From the NCBI GenBank assembly GCA_947165045.1, contig CAMUYW010000027.1, forward strand, positions 1 through 40,084: a stretch of DNA of 40,084 nucleotides, given 5' to 3'. Both the position numbers and the translations under genes were made by a program. The notes beneath the pieces were generated by a model that made no database searches, was not told the origin of the DNA, and saw only the letters and a list, made by a program, of their open reading frames with translations. This document shows, one piece after another, positions 16,972 to 26,998 of the stretch (positions within the stretch are counted from its first letter, which is position 1; each line of letters starts with the position of its first letter). The DNA comes from an uncultured Fibrobacter sp. (GTDB lineage: Bacteria; Fibrobacterota; Fibrobacteria; Fibrobacterales; Fibrobacteraceae).

Positions 16972-18936
16972 TTATCTAAAAATTTTCTGATAAACGTTCT
17001 TCTTGGCGCTACTAATTTTCACGACGTAGGGTTTCTGCGCATAATTCGCTACAGGCACAATCGCAAAGCCATCGATTTGCCGACGCATTAGGAGCGTTCC
17101 TTGCATGTCGTAAATCGAGAGTTGTACAGAGCCACGCGATGTAGAAATCAGCAAATCACCGCCGATTTTCGAGACAGTCTCCTTCCCCACCGCCATTTGC
17201 GGATTGAGTGCAACCTTTCCTGTATCCGGTTTCTCGGGTTCCACATACGGATGCGCCGGATCATCAACAACCACCTTCACATCGACAGTGCTTTCGCAGC
17301 CATACGGATTCACATACGTTCCCGTGTAAATGCCGCTGCTTTGCCATCGCATGTCCTTGAAGCGGACTTCGCGGCCCAAGTAATAGAAGTCGTTAGGTCC
17401 CTTCCAAGTCCAACGGCCGCCATCGTACGGGTGCGGGCCAATCACAAGCGAATCGCCGGGATTCACTTTGACTTCGGTCGTTTCGTTCCAGCCGCCATCA
17501 TGGATTTTAGCGTAAGGAATTATTTCGCTTGCCTCGCAAACGCCACCTGTTGCATTTTCAATCACCATTGTTACGATGGATTGGGCCGCAGCCGTGACTG
17601 TAAAGGACTTTCCCGAAACATCAATGTCGGAGTCTGCTTTGAGCGCTGCCGGGAGCGTAAAGCGATGAACCTTGGCTTTATTTCCGATGGTCGCAAATTT
17701 GCTCAAGTCAAACGTGTATTTAGCATCGCTCGCGCCCGTATTCAACACGACGAGCACAAGCGAGCTGTCTTCGCGGATGGCGGCGAGCGTGTTGCTGTTG
17801 TCGCTATCGATAAAGCGGGAACCGGGGCGGATTGCACGGCTGAAAGCGGCGTGCATGTAAAAGCGCGGGGCGTAAGAGAACGTCTGCTTTTTATGGTCGG
17901 CAATAATGGTGCGCCAGTTTTCAGCAGGATCCGAAAGTTGCCAATCGACCCAAGCACTCGCATGCATATCGCGGAGGTCATGCAAAATAACGTCCGCCAT
18001 CCAAAGCGTAATGTCAAGGTCACCACTGCGGTGTAGCGGGCCAGATTCAGACTGCCAAACACGCTTGTCCGCGGCGAACGCGGCGTTATAAAGTTTTGCA
18101 CGCGAATCGTAGCCGGAATAGCTATGCGTATTCACTTGAAACATGTAGGAACGCGCTTCGGCGCTGTAGCTGTTGAATCGAGCCAAAGCATCGCCGATGT
18201 TAGATTCGTCCGCTGCGCTGACAGAAGTCTCCGGGAATAGTCCCTTTTTCCTGAGAGCCTTACCAAGTTCTACAATCATTTCGGATTGCTTATTCTTGAA
18301 TCCGCAACCTTCCTGATTGCCATTTGCGCTCCACCACCCTGCACTCGGTTCATTAAATGGTTCCACAGTTCGGAACGTGATTCCCCATTCTTCCTTAAAG
18401 TGTTTAGCTACTTCGGAGAGGTAATCCGCGAAATCATCGAAGTAATCGGACTTGAGGTTGTCTGCACCATTGACGCCACCAGAAACACAGCCGCTATTCG
18501 TCATCCACCATGGAGGCGAATTTGAAAACGCTTCAAATATCGGGTCTTTGACTTTTTTCGCAAGCCAGAACAGCACATTACGCTGGTGCGGGTCGGCAGT
18601 CCAATCGTAATCGCCTTTTTCAGTCGGCTTATAACCAGGAACGGCAGCACCACCATCGCCTTTAGTCAAGTGGTTATGCCCCGGTTGATCGCCACCACCG
18701 ATGTTATAGCGGAAGATATTGTAACCCAAACCGGTATCCGGGTCGGCAACGGCCCCCAGCATTTTGGTATAATTCGCTTCATCCCAAGCGCCCACGAGTT
18801 CGGCCCACCAGCAAAGGCTAGTACCCCAGCCTTCAAAAAGCTGGTACTTTTTACCAGGATCCACGACAACTTTCGTTTGCGCATGAGCGGCGCCACAAAC
18901 AAAAAGCGCGGCCATCAAAATCAATTTACTCTTCAC
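16972..18936 (-). CDS. secreted GH30 glycosidase
   Basis: This 654-residue protein has a Sec signal peptide (CGAAHA, cleavage after 19). The GH30 domain (about 20-470) opens with LFEGWGTSLCWWAELVGAW, typical of subfamily 5-like endo-beta-1,6-galactanases. The acid/base is Glu196 in EPFNEPSAGWW and the nucleophile Glu297 in WQSESGP. A beta-sandwich domain follows (about 480-565: VNPGDSLVIGPHPY, YTGTYVNPYGCESTV). The last 70 residues (LSIYDMQGTLLMRRQ, PYVVKISS) form a type IX-like sorting domain. It probably acts on pectin side-chain galactan or arabinogalactan; the subfamily call is tentative. It stands alone, with the Wzc-like gene ending 170 bp upstream. Confidence 0.88.
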   Translation of the reverse strand: MKSKLILMAALFVCGAAHAQTKVVVDPGKKYQLFEGWGTSLCWWAELVGAWDEANYTKMLGAVADPDTGLGYNIFRYNIGGGDQPGHNHLTKGDGGAAVPGYKPTEKGDYDWTADPHQRNVLFWLAKKVKDPIFEAFSNSPPWWMTNSGCVSGGVNGADNLKSDYFDDFADYLSEVAKHFKEEWGITFRTVEPFNEPSAGWWSANGNQEGCGFKNKQSEMIVELGKALRKKGLFPETSVSAADESNIGDALARFNSYSAEARSYMFQVNTHSYSGYDSRAKLYNAAFAADKRVWQSESGPLHRSGDLDITLWMADVILHDLRDMHASAWVDWQLSDPAENWRTIIADHKKQTFSYAPRFYMHAAFSRAIRPGSRFIDSDNSNTLAAIREDSSLVLVVLNTGASDAKYTFDLSKFATIGNKAKVHRFTLPAALKADSDIDVSGKSFTVTAAAQSIVTMVIENATGGVCEASEIIPYAKIHDGGWNETTEVKVNPGDSLVIGPHPYDGGRWTWKGPNDFYYLGREVRFKDMRWQSSGIYTGTYVNPYGCESTVDVKVVVDDPAHPYVEPEKPDTGKVALNPQMAVGKETVSKIGGDLLISTSRGSVQLSIYDMQGTLLMRRQIDGFAIVPVANYAQKPYVVKISSAKKNVYQKIFR

Positions 18937-19059
18937 AATCTCAACCCCGTTTTATAAGTTTCGCGGCATTCCTTATTGCGAGTCTCTCCTAAAAATCACT
19001 TTTTTTTGCGAAAAGCGGACACACAATAATTAAAAGATATGGAATATTTGTCCAATAAC

Positions 19060-19085
19060 AAAAAATGCCCGCAGCAACGCGGACA
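19060..19085 (-). terminator. terminator after the Wzc-like kinase gene
   Basis: Read on the minus strand, GTCCGC-GTTGCT-GCGGGC is followed by A and six T. Confidence 0.75.
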
Positions 19086-19106
19086 TTTCTAATTCAACAT
19101 TTAAGC

Positions 19107-21257
19107 TTATTTCTTTTTGGACTTTTTGCCATAGGTTCCATACCCATAACCATAGCCATATCCGTAACCATACCCATAGCCACTTCTATGTTCGCAATGG
19201 TTCAAAATGAACGCCTTCGGTTTATCGGTATAGCGATCAAGGTTCTGTAGAGATTCCTTGATGGCATCCATAGAATGCAAGCCATAATGCAAAACTATTA
19301 GATTAACATCTGCCAACGGAGCAATCATATAGGCATCAGCCAACATGCTTGTCGGAGGCGTATCGATAATAATCTTATCGTATTTCGGGCGCATTTCGTC
19401 AATAAACTTCTTAAAGCGTTCACCACGCAGAAGTTCAAACGCTGCGGTTTTAAACTTACCAGACTCCAGAATATCAAGTCCGTTGACACCCGTTTTTCTG
19501 TAAACGCAATCTTCAAAGGACATTTTTCCCATAAGGACATCTGTAAGACCTACATGTGTGAAACGGCAAGAAGCTTTACGCATGTCAGCATCGATATAAA
19601 GAATCTTCTTACCGACCAAAGCATAAGAAGCAGCAAGGTTCAACGAAACAAAGCTCTTTCCCACATGAGGCACAAGCCCTGCAATCATGAGAACTTGATG
19701 ATCGCTATTCTCAACATACGAAAAATCGATGGCCGTAAGAATGGAGCGAATCGATTCGCTAATCGGAGCATCAGGATTTTCTTGAACATACAGTTGAGAT
19801 TTAGAACGGAATTTAGTCGGTGCTTCAGGAACTCTCGCAAGTACACTTGTATTCGTTTCACGTTCAATTTCAGTGACGCTACGAACACCATTGCGCATCA
19901 TGCGTAAGAAGAATACCAAGAGAACACCAATCATGAACGATGCAGCGACTGAGCAAACAATGATATTTGCTTTCTTGGGCTTACTCGGACGTTTATTGAC
20001 TCGTGCAAAGTCCACGATACGAACGTTACCCACTTCACCGGCACGAACAACACGCAACTGCTGAACGTTATTCAACATGGTTGTGTAAATTTCGTTATTG
20101 ACGGCAACATCTTCTTTCATGCGTAAAACTTCCTGTTGCGTCAACGGCATCTTTTGAGCATTTTTCTTAAGCTTTGTAAGTTCTGCTCTGAGCTTGTTCT
20201 GTTGCTTTACAATCGTTTGGACACTGGGATGTTCGTCCTTAAAGAGACGTGTTGCAGCCTGGCGCTGTTGTTCCAATTCCAGCAACTGCTTTTCCAAGTC
20301 TGCTTCCTTATGCAAGTGAGCCTGAGTTTCGCCAGTCACGTCCACAGAGCCAATGCGGAAGCGGTAATCGGCTAAAACCTTTTCGGCGCTGTCCAATTTT
20401 GCCTTAACACCCGGCAACTGCTTTTCCAAGAACTCAAGAGTCTTAGCCGCTTCGGCACTCTTCATTTCGACATTCTGACGCAAATAAGTTTTTGCAATGG
20501 AATTCAAGATTGAAGCTGCTTTATCTGGATAGCGATGGGAGTAACTAGCTTCGATAATACCCGTCTGCTTGCCCTTTTCCTTAACATTAAGAGCCTTTTT
20601 AAGAGCTTCGATTGTAGCAAGTTCATCCGACTGGATCAAGACAAACATCTGTCCCGGTTCGGCATGCATTCTGGAGACGCGGATATTGAGCGTATCGCCA
20701 CCGTAGTTTGCGCGATACATTTCGCCCACAGCACCTTTCACAAGCACTTGATCATTTTCGGTAAGCACTTCAAAAGAATCGGCGGAAACTGTTCTTGCTC
20801 TCCACTTCTCCAAGATTACGCTCTCGGGAATGTAAAGAGAATCCAAATCCATTCGGCCTTCTTTATGAGTAAAACGGTCAACAGCTCCAATAGGAATAGC
20901 GTTGAAGCACATGCGTTCTACATCAACCACATAGCTAAGAACCATGCGGCTCTTGATGAGTTCTATTTCAGCATCGGCAGGGCTTGCGGCATCGAGAAGT
21001 GCTCCCATTTCGCCCATGGCTTTACCAGCCTTGCTACCCTTGACATCAATTTGCATCAAGACATCACTCGTGAATTGCGGACGGAGCCAATTGGCTATCG
21101 CAAAACCAATCGCAGCACCTGCAATCAAGAAAAGTGACAAGATAAACTTTTTATCCCAAAGAATCTCCAAAGCCTCAAGCAATGTAATCGTATTTGCATT
21201 CTGAGGAATCTGGATCGTGGCTTGACTAATAACCTTTTGTTCTTCTTTTTCTGACAT
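19107..21257 (-). CDS. Wzc-like polysaccharide co-polymerase / BY-kinase with Tyr-Gly tail
   Basis: This 716-residue inner-membrane protein has an N-terminal Wzz domain with a first membrane segment near 38-56 (LSLFLIAGAAIGFAIANWL). A long periplasmic coiled coil lies at about 270-400, and a second membrane segment near 430-455. The cytoplasmic bacterial tyrosine kinase domain has Walker A VPHVGKSFVSLNLA, Walker A' YIDADMRK and Walker B IIIDTPPTSML. The C-terminus has seven Tyr-Gly units plus TYG before a Lys-rich end, the expected autophosphorylation cluster. Such kinases control chain length and export of capsule or exopolysaccharide. It is the last gene of a minus-strand envelope block with Wzi-like and CapD-like genes. 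Confidence 0.92.
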   Translation of the reverse strand: MSEKEEQKVISQATIQIPQNANTITLLEALEILWDKKFILSLFLIAGAAIGFAIANWLRPQFTSDVLMQIDVKGSKAGKAMGEMGALLDAASPADAEIELIKSRMVLSYVVDVERMCFNAIPIGAVDRFTHKEGRMDLDSLYIPESVILEKWRARTVSADSFEVLTENDQVLVKGAVGEMYRANYGGDTLNIRVSRMHAEPGQMFVLIQSDELATIEALKKALNVKEKGKQTGIIEASYSHRYPDKAASILNSIAKTYLRQNVEMKSAEAAKTLEFLEKQLPGVKAKLDSAEKVLADYRFRIGSVDVTGETQAHLHKEADLEKQLLELEQQRQAATRLFKDEHPSVQTIVKQQNKLRAELTKLKKNAQKMPLTQQEVLRMKEDVAVNNEIYTTMLNNVQQLRVVRAGEVGNVRIVDFARVNKRPSKPKKANIIVCSVAASFMIGVLLVFFLRMMRNGVRSVTEIERETNTSVLARVPEAPTKFRSKSQLYVQENPDAPISESIRSILTAIDFSYVENSDHQVLMIAGLVPHVGKSFVSLNLAASYALVGKKILYIDADMRKASCRFTHVGLTDVLMGKMSFEDCVYRKTGVNGLDILESGKFKTAAFELLRGERFKKFIDEMRPKYDKIIIDTPPTSMLADAYMIAPLADVNLIVLHYGLHSMDAIKESLQNLDRYTDKPKAFILNHCEHRSGYGYGYGYGYGYGYGTYGKKSKKK

Positions 21258-21295
21258 ATAGCAAAAATAATTTTTTTTTACAAACTTGTCATTAT

Positions 21296-21339
21296 AATAA
21301 AACTAACGCATCTCCCATTTCTGTTCAATGCGTTAGTTT
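21296..21339 (-). terminator. terminator after the OmpA-family gene
   Basis: A perfect 12-bp stem AAACTAACGCAT (21300-21311) / ATGCGTTAGTTT (21328-21339) is followed on the minus strand by a T-rich tail. Confidence 0.75.
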
Positions 21340-21367
21340 CATTAAATCGAGCTATTCCGTAAATAAA

Positions 21368-23392
21368 TTACTTCGAGAACGGAACAAGTTCAACGCGGCG
21401 GTTCTGAGCACGACCTGCAGCATCGTCATTGTCGGCAATCGGCTTTTCACTGCCGTAACCAACAGCACGCAGACGATCGCTACCAATACCCTTCTTGACG
21501 AGGTATTTCACGACAGCCTGAGCACGAGACTGAGAAAGCTTCTGATTCTTCGCTTCAGAACCCTTGTTGTCAGTGTGACCTTGGACTTCAAGATTGGCTT
21601 CAGGAATCTTGTTCATAAGCTCAACAATATCATTGAGCGTGCTATAGCTGTTCTTGGTGAGTTTTGCAGAATTTGTCTTAAACTGAATTCCCTTCTTGAG
21701 CTGATCAAGGTCTTCTTTCTTGTTGAGCGGGCAGCCCTTGTCATCAACACGAACGCCTGGAAGCGTATTCGGGCACTTGTCAAAGACATCAGCAACGCCA
21801 TCCTTATCAAAGTCCGGCAAGCAGCCAAGAGAGTCTACAGAGAGGCCTCCCGGAGTACCCGGGCACTTGTCCTTGAAGTCCGGAATGCCATCGCGGTCGC
21901 TATCCATGATGCAACCCGTGGAATCCACTTCGACACCCTTCGGAGTATTCGGGCACTTGTCGAGGTAGTCTGCCACACCATCCTTATCAAAATCAAGCGG
22001 GCAGCCATTAGCGCTAACAGGAATGCCAGCCGGAGTATTCGGGCACTTGTCATAGTTGTCTGCAACGCCATCCTTATCAAAATCAAGCATGCAACCCGTG
22101 GAATCAACAGAAATGCCAGCAACCGTATTCGGGCACTTGTCGCTTACATCCGGGATTCCATCACCGTCGGAATCAACGCGGGCAAGGGAATCGGCAACGG
22201 CTTTTTCACGATTCAGCTTTTCAGTATCTACGACCGGGCAACCATCGGCATCGACCTTTGTTCCTGCCGGAGTGCGGGCACACTTGTCTTCATCGTCAAA
22301 GACTCCATCACCATCAGAATCCTTGGGCTTGCTATTTGCATCAAAGGCAATGCTCAAGAGTGCTGCACCAGAGATAAACGGAGTACTTGCATATCCATAT
22401 CTAGCATAGACCCCATGTTCACCATGATAGTAGATGGTGTGATCCTTACCGCCCTTGATATCAGCATAATGATCAAAGCCTTCAACAAAGGCACGGATAG
22501 CCACTTCAAGGCCAATAGCAAATTCAACATTGTAAGGGAGATGGAAACGCAAGCCCGGAGTAAGGAGCATCGGGTCCACCAGCGGGTCAAATTTGTAGCG
22601 ACCCTTACTCTGCAAGCGCATTTCTGCTGAGAATTCAACAAACGGAGTCATCCACGAAAGAGCTTCCCAGTTCACACCGGTACTATAGACGAGTGTGTTG
22701 GTTTCAAAATTTTTAAGTGGATAGACATAGCTTGCAGCAAGGTTCCAAGTAATCGGAGCACCAAGCTTGTTGAAATCAAACGAGAGTGCTAGGCCGGCAC
22801 CAAAGACCCAATCATCGGCAGTAAACGGATGCGTATAATCACGACCGTTCAAGTACCATGCATGACGAGGACGTACACCGGCGCTACGTTCACCCGTCGG
22901 GACATAAAGGTCAAGCATAAGAGCGGGCTTGAAGAATCCCGAATCGGTTGAAGCAAACGGAAGGCCGACCTTTGCAAAAATGTCCAAGTCACCGCGGCTT
23001 GTAGTCCACATGTTTGCATAACCAGCCGGGCCCCTAGCACCTGTAGGTCCCTTGTCATTGGCGTGTTCATAGTAAACCGGGAGAGATGCTCCGATGTCTA
23101 CAAAGTCAAGAACACCAACGCTAACAAAAAAATTGCCAGCCTGTGAATAGTCGGCATCATTGAAGGAATAACGGCGGGTGTATTGGCCTTTTTTATTTCT
23201 CACCTCATAGACACCGCCACGAGATAAACCCCAGGAACCAAACGCGATGTTTCCGCCGGTTCCGACATTTATCTTCCACTGACCTAAAGTATTTGCATTA
23301 ATCTGATGCAAACCTTCAGATCCCCCCATCATTCCTGCCTGAGAAAAGGCAAGCGATGTTGTTAGCAAAGCTAACGATACGACTTTTTTCAT
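21368..23392 (-). CDS. OmpA-family protein with thrombospondin type 3 repeats
   Basis: This 674-residue protein has a Sec signal peptide (MKKVVSLALLTTSLAFS). An N-terminal region of about 320 residues is rich in aromatic, beta-strand-like sequence and probably forms an outer-membrane barrel. Six calcium-binding thrombospondin type 3 repeats (pattern DxDxDGxxDxxDKC) follow at about 350-560. The C-terminal OmpA-like domain (LEVQGHTDNKGSEAKNQKLS, RAVGYGSEKPI, NRRVEL) binds peptidoglycan. It likely links the outer membrane to the wall. It lies 35 bp downstream of the CapD-like gene and is followed by a terminator before the Wzc-like gene, so it may be co-transcribed with the envelope genes upstream. 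Confidence 0.92.
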   Translation of the reverse strand: MKKVVSLALLTTSLAFSQAGMMGGSEGLHQINANTLGQWKINVGTGGNIAFGSWGLSRGGVYEVRNKKGQYTRRYSFNDADYSQAGNFFVSVGVLDFVDIGASLPVYYEHANDKGPTGARGPAGYANMWTTSRGDLDIFAKVGLPFASTDSGFFKPALMLDLYVPTGERSAGVRPRHAWYLNGRDYTHPFTADDWVFGAGLALSFDFNKLGAPITWNLAASYVYPLKNFETNTLVYSTGVNWEALSWMTPFVEFSAEMRLQSKGRYKFDPLVDPMLLTPGLRFHLPYNVEFAIGLEVAIRAFVEGFDHYADIKGGKDHTIYYHGEHGVYARYGYASTPFISGAALLSIAFDANSKPKDSDGDGVFDDEDKCARTPAGTKVDADGCPVVDTEKLNREKAVADSLARVDSDGDGIPDVSDKCPNTVAGISVDSTGCMLDFDKDGVADNYDKCPNTPAGIPVSANGCPLDFDKDGVADYLDKCPNTPKGVEVDSTGCIMDSDRDGIPDFKDKCPGTPGGLSVDSLGCLPDFDKDGVADVFDKCPNTLPGVRVDDKGCPLNKKEDLDQLKKGIQFKTNSAKLTKNSYSTLNDIVELMNKIPEANLEVQGHTDNKGSEAKNQKLSQSRAQAVVKYLVKKGIGSDRLRAVGYGSEKPIADNDDAAGRAQNRRVELVPFSK

Positions 23393-23426
23393 TTTTTCCC
23401 TCTTGATTTATGGTTGTTAAAAAATT

Positions 23427-25379
23427 TCATCCCTTAGAATCCGATCCTTGTAAAACGGTCCGATTGAACTGTTCTGGAGTCGTAAAGGTCGGAACAATTT
23501 CATGCAGAGCGCGAATTGCGATTTCATCATTATTTTCGTAAGCCGCGCACTTGAGTTTCCACAATTCGTTAATAAACTTGGAAGTGTCGATATCAATCTG
23601 CTTTCCGATAAAGATAAGTTTGTTATTCGTCTTTTTCAAGCCTTCTTCATTCATCAGAAGCTCTTCCTTGATCTTTTCGCCCGGACGCAGTCCCGTAAAC
23701 ACAATTGGCACATCCTTATACGGCACCTTGCCGTACATACGAATCAAGTTTTCAGCAAGCGTTACAATCTTGACCGGCATGCCCATGTCAAGCACAAAGA
23801 TTTCACCGCCTTGAGCGATACTTGCTGCCTCAAGCACAAGACTTACCGCTTCTGGAATTGTCATGAAATAACGGATAATCTCTGGATGTGTAACCGTCAC
23901 CGGCTTGCCCTGTTCAATTTGACGTTTGAACAGCGGAATCACACTGCCATTGGAACCAAGAACGTTGCCAAAACGAGTAACGACAAATTCTGTTTTGCTG
24001 TCTTTTTGCATAGACATGAAGCGCACAATCATTTCGCAGCAACGCTTGGAAGCGCCCATGACGTTTGTCGGATTCACAGCCTTGTCCGTACTGATCATCA
24101 CGAACTTCTTGACATTATTGAACATGGCAAGAGTTGCCACATTGAACGTACCGACTACGTTATTCTTAATTGCCTCCATCGGGTTTTGTTCCATTAGAGG
24201 CACATGCTTATGCGCTGCTGCATGGAAAACGACATCCGGATGGTACGTCTTGTAAATCTTACTCATGCGGAAGTAGTCGCGAACACTTGCTATCAGAGTC
24301 ACCAAATTGAGAGATGCCCCGTACTCCATCATCAGTTCTTGCTGGATATCGTAGGCATTATTTTCGTAAATATCTACGATAATAATTTGCTTCGGCTTAT
24401 ACTTTGCAATTTGACGTACAAGTTCACTACCGATGCTACCTCCACCACCGGTCACCATACAAACCTTGTTTTCGATATAGGCTAGAATGTCCTTATTATC
24501 GAACTTGATTGGAGCGCGACCCAGCAAGTCTTCGACCTTGATATCACGGATTTGGGTGACGAAATTAGTAGCCTCGCCTTCATTTGCAGGTTCCAAAAGA
24601 GAGCCGACAAACGGAAGAACTTTCACCGGAAGTCCGGTCTTACCACACAAATCCATAATCACTTGGCGATCCTTAGGCGGACAGCTCGGGATCGAAAAAA
24701 GGATTTGCTCAATGTTTTCTTGCTTTGCAATTTTTGGAATATCACTTGTTCCGCCAGCAACAAGAACACCTTCATAAGGTTTCCCAATCTTATAGCGGTC
24801 ATCGTCAATAAGGCAAATCGGATCGATCCTTGAAGCAACGGACGTTGCTACGCCCTTTTCAGCTTCGATTGAGCTATTCCTAATTTCATCAAGCAAAAGC
24901 TTAGTCGCATTTCCGGCACCGATAATCATGGTGCGTAATTTCATAGCTTCTTGATGTCCCGTTTCGACAAGCGTAATGAATGCATTACGGAACATGTAAC
25001 GGAAGAGGCATACACCGAAACTTGCAAGAACTGCTTGCACAAGGGCGAACTGCCAATACAATTCGCCACGCACCAAGTAAAAGAAAAAGTGCGTCGCAAT
25101 AAGGCCGACAAAAACGCCCTTAACACAGCTCAAAAAATCAGAACGATCAAGATAACGCCACAACCTATTATATGCGCCAAAAAACAATAGCGCACCAAAG
25201 CACAAGGCTACACTTAAAAAGAAAATCGCAAATTGGTCAGCACGGGGAATCGCATTTGCATACAATGGTAACGGGAAATTCGCAAACAAGCCAGCAACAA
25301 CAACAATAAAAGCATCCGCAAGCGCCAGAACGCGTTTGCGAACTCTAAAATTCGTGAATAGACCCATCAATTTCGCCAT
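23427..25379 (-). CDS. CapD/WbpM-type nucleotide-sugar 4,6-dehydratase
   Basis: This protein of about 650 residues has several N-terminal membrane segments (about 20-130), a first nucleotide-binding-like domain (about 145-290) and a C-terminal extended SDR domain. The SDR domain has VTGGGGSIGSELVRQ (near 310), AAAHKHVPLME and the active-site region ISTDKAVNPTNVMGASKR, followed by VVTRFGNVLGSNGSV. Relatives such as WbpM, CapD and PglF convert UDP-GlcNAc to a 4-keto-6-deoxy sugar, the first step of many surface-glycan sugars. ATG 25379 was preferred because GAGAG lies upstream; GTG 25394 would add five residues. It sits between the Wzi-like and OmpA-like genes. Confidence 0.9.
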   Translation of the reverse strand: MAKLMGLFTNFRVRKRVLALADAFIVVVAGLFANFPLPLYANAIPRADQFAIFFLSVALCFGALLFFGAYNRLWRYLDRSDFLSCVKGVFVGLIATHFFFYLVRGELYWQFALVQAVLASFGVCLFRYMFRNAFITLVETGHQEAMKLRTMIIGAGNATKLLLDEIRNSSIEAEKGVATSVASRIDPICLIDDDRYKIGKPYEGVLVAGGTSDIPKIAKQENIEQILFSIPSCPPKDRQVIMDLCGKTGLPVKVLPFVGSLLEPANEGEATNFVTQIRDIKVEDLLGRAPIKFDNKDILAYIENKVCMVTGGGGSIGSELVRQIAKYKPKQIIIVDIYENNAYDIQQELMMEYGASLNLVTLIASVRDYFRMSKIYKTYHPDVVFHAAAHKHVPLMEQNPMEAIKNNVVGTFNVATLAMFNNVKKFVMISTDKAVNPTNVMGASKRCCEMIVRFMSMQKDSKTEFVVTRFGNVLGSNGSVIPLFKRQIEQGKPVTVTHPEIIRYFMTIPEAVSLVLEAASIAQGGEIFVLDMGMPVKIVTLAENLIRMYGKVPYKDVPIVFTGLRPGEKIKEELLMNEEGLKKTNNKLIFIGKQIDIDTSKFINELWKLKCAAYENNDEIAIRALHEIVPTFTTPEQFNRTVLQGSDSKG

Positions 25380-25458
25380 GCCCAACTCTCTCACTCATCT
25401 CACTCTTATTTAAGCAAGTATATAATACATTAGTGTGTAATAATTTAGCTACAAAAGA

Positions 25459-26982
25459 TTACCAATGGAATGTAGCTCTGGAAAAAACACCCCTATTTTC
25501 GCCCAAAATCAATTCTAATTCAAACGAGGTGTAACGGCCGCTGTAATTAAACGACGGCGCAATCGTGTATTGCAAAGGAGCCTTGTCAATAAATTTCTTT
25601 CGTTTTGTCTTGTAGGGGTCATCCAGATTGCTTCCGTCATCAATTCCTTTCCAAAGCCATTGATTGTGGAGACTAAAGAAAAACTTTGAAGACGCATTCC
25701 AGAAGAGGCGACTATAAACAGTCCAGTCAATCGTAAGTGAATTCGGGCCGTTCGGGTTACCTATAGGCAATCCAAGATGAGCAATCTGCGCCCGAGCGGT
25801 ATCGTAATGGCAGTACGTAAACGGCTCTACACGAGCGATTTCCGCAATGGTCCCTAATTGTAGAAACTTGCCTTTCACTTCCATATCGCGAGCAACCTGG
25901 AAGCCAAACATTGCGGCCCAACGATTATTGCTATAGCGGTTCTGAATAACAGCATACGGCGATTCCATATCGTCGAGGAAAAATTCACCATAGACACGAG
26001 CGGTCTTGAACAATTGAACGTTGACATCAAAAGCGAGCGCACCGTTATTTACACGTTCAGAATAGTTCCCTTTTTCAATAAACAGCGGAGCAATCGGAAC
26101 AAACAGCCAAGGCTTATTCTCATTATATAAGACTTGCAATTCAGAAATACCGATTGTTACATTTTTTAAAGCCAATTCATAACGATGCGCATAGAGGTTG
26201 CGATCGTTCAAGTTGTCTTTACTGTAGCTCCATGAGTTCACGCGAAGATCTGCATAAATACTGTAAACACGCAATGGTCCAAACATCAAGTCCAACGAAA
26301 GCATGTTATACGGAAGCGCAAACTGGTTCAACGAAAGATTGTTGTAGTACCCCGGGCCCCAATGAAGCACATCGCGGGCCAGTTGCAAGCGAGCCCAAGC
26401 ATAGTTAAAAGCGAGGTGTGCGCGATAACGAGCATAGCTTACATAATCGATTCCACCATCACCTTCGTCACTGGACTGAACATCAAAAACTTCATGATCA
26501 TAGCTTTTTGGCTTTTTTGAGGAATGTCCTTCGGAGTAGATTCTTGCATCAAGATCAAAATCAAGGGAATCCGCGAAACCACGAATAAAAAGGCCTCCAT
26601 CAATCGAAGGCCAAATCGTATCACCCCGCGTAGACGAAGCCCACTTCGTATCGCTCAGCACCGATGACGACTTGTAATCAATACCTAGAATCGGGGAAAC
26701 AGCAATCGCAAACTTATGAGAAGCACTGCTATCGCTTTCAAAAAACGCCATCGCGTTTTGGTGATTCTTGTAAAAATCCTTACGGAACGTGGTATCTCGC
26801 CGCGGATAGGTAAAGAAATGGCGCCCTTCATCCATCGTCTGGCGATGGTATTCGAAAAGCATTGGAGCATAATCAAGCCCGCGCAAATTACGAGTACGCT
26901 CCGAACCGATAACCGGCGATGAACCGATTTCAGCAAATGCCAAAGAGACTAAAGCAAGGCAAGCTACAAAATATTTCATCAT
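25459..26982 (-). CDS. Wzi-like outer-membrane capsule assembly protein
   Basis: This 507-residue protein has a Sec signal peptide (MMKYFVACLALVSLAFA). The body is a beta-barrel-like sequence with many aromatic residues and a C-terminal Phe-His-Trp. The segment RDVLHWGPGYYNNLSLNQFALPYNMLSL (given here only as the motif around HWGPGYYNN, near residue 200) resembles the Wzi capsule-assembly family, which anchors capsular polysaccharide at the outer membrane. An AGAGGGG directly precedes the ATG pair at 26982/26979. It begins 16 bp after coaX on the same strand, so the two are probably co-transcribed. The neighbouring CapD-like and Wzc-like genes support a surface-polysaccharide role. Confidence 0.75.
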   Translation of the reverse strand: MMKYFVACLALVSLAFAEIGSSPVIGSERTRNLRGLDYAPMLFEYHRQTMDEGRHFFTYPRRDTTFRKDFYKNHQNAMAFFESDSSASHKFAIAVSPILGIDYKSSSVLSDTKWASSTRGDTIWPSIDGGLFIRGFADSLDFDLDARIYSEGHSSKKPKSYDHEVFDVQSSDEGDGGIDYVSYARYRAHLAFNYAWARLQLARDVLHWGPGYYNNLSLNQFALPYNMLSLDLMFGPLRVYSIYADLRVNSWSYSKDNLNDRNLYAHRYELALKNVTIGISELQVLYNENKPWLFVPIAPLFIEKGNYSERVNNGALAFDVNVQLFKTARVYGEFFLDDMESPYAVIQNRYSNNRWAAMFGFQVARDMEVKGKFLQLGTIAEIARVEPFTYCHYDTARAQIAHLGLPIGNPNGPNSLTIDWTVYSRLFWNASSKFFFSLHNQWLWKGIDDGSNLDDPYKTKRKKFIDKAPLQYTIAPSFNYSGRYTSFELELILGENRGVFSRATFHW

Positions 26983-26998
26983 CCCCTCTTCGGATTCG

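Noticed and set aside
21770..22320. Regularly spaced DNA repeats that look like a CRISPR array
   Set aside because: They encode the six thrombospondin type 3 repeats of the OmpA-family protein and diverge at codon level.
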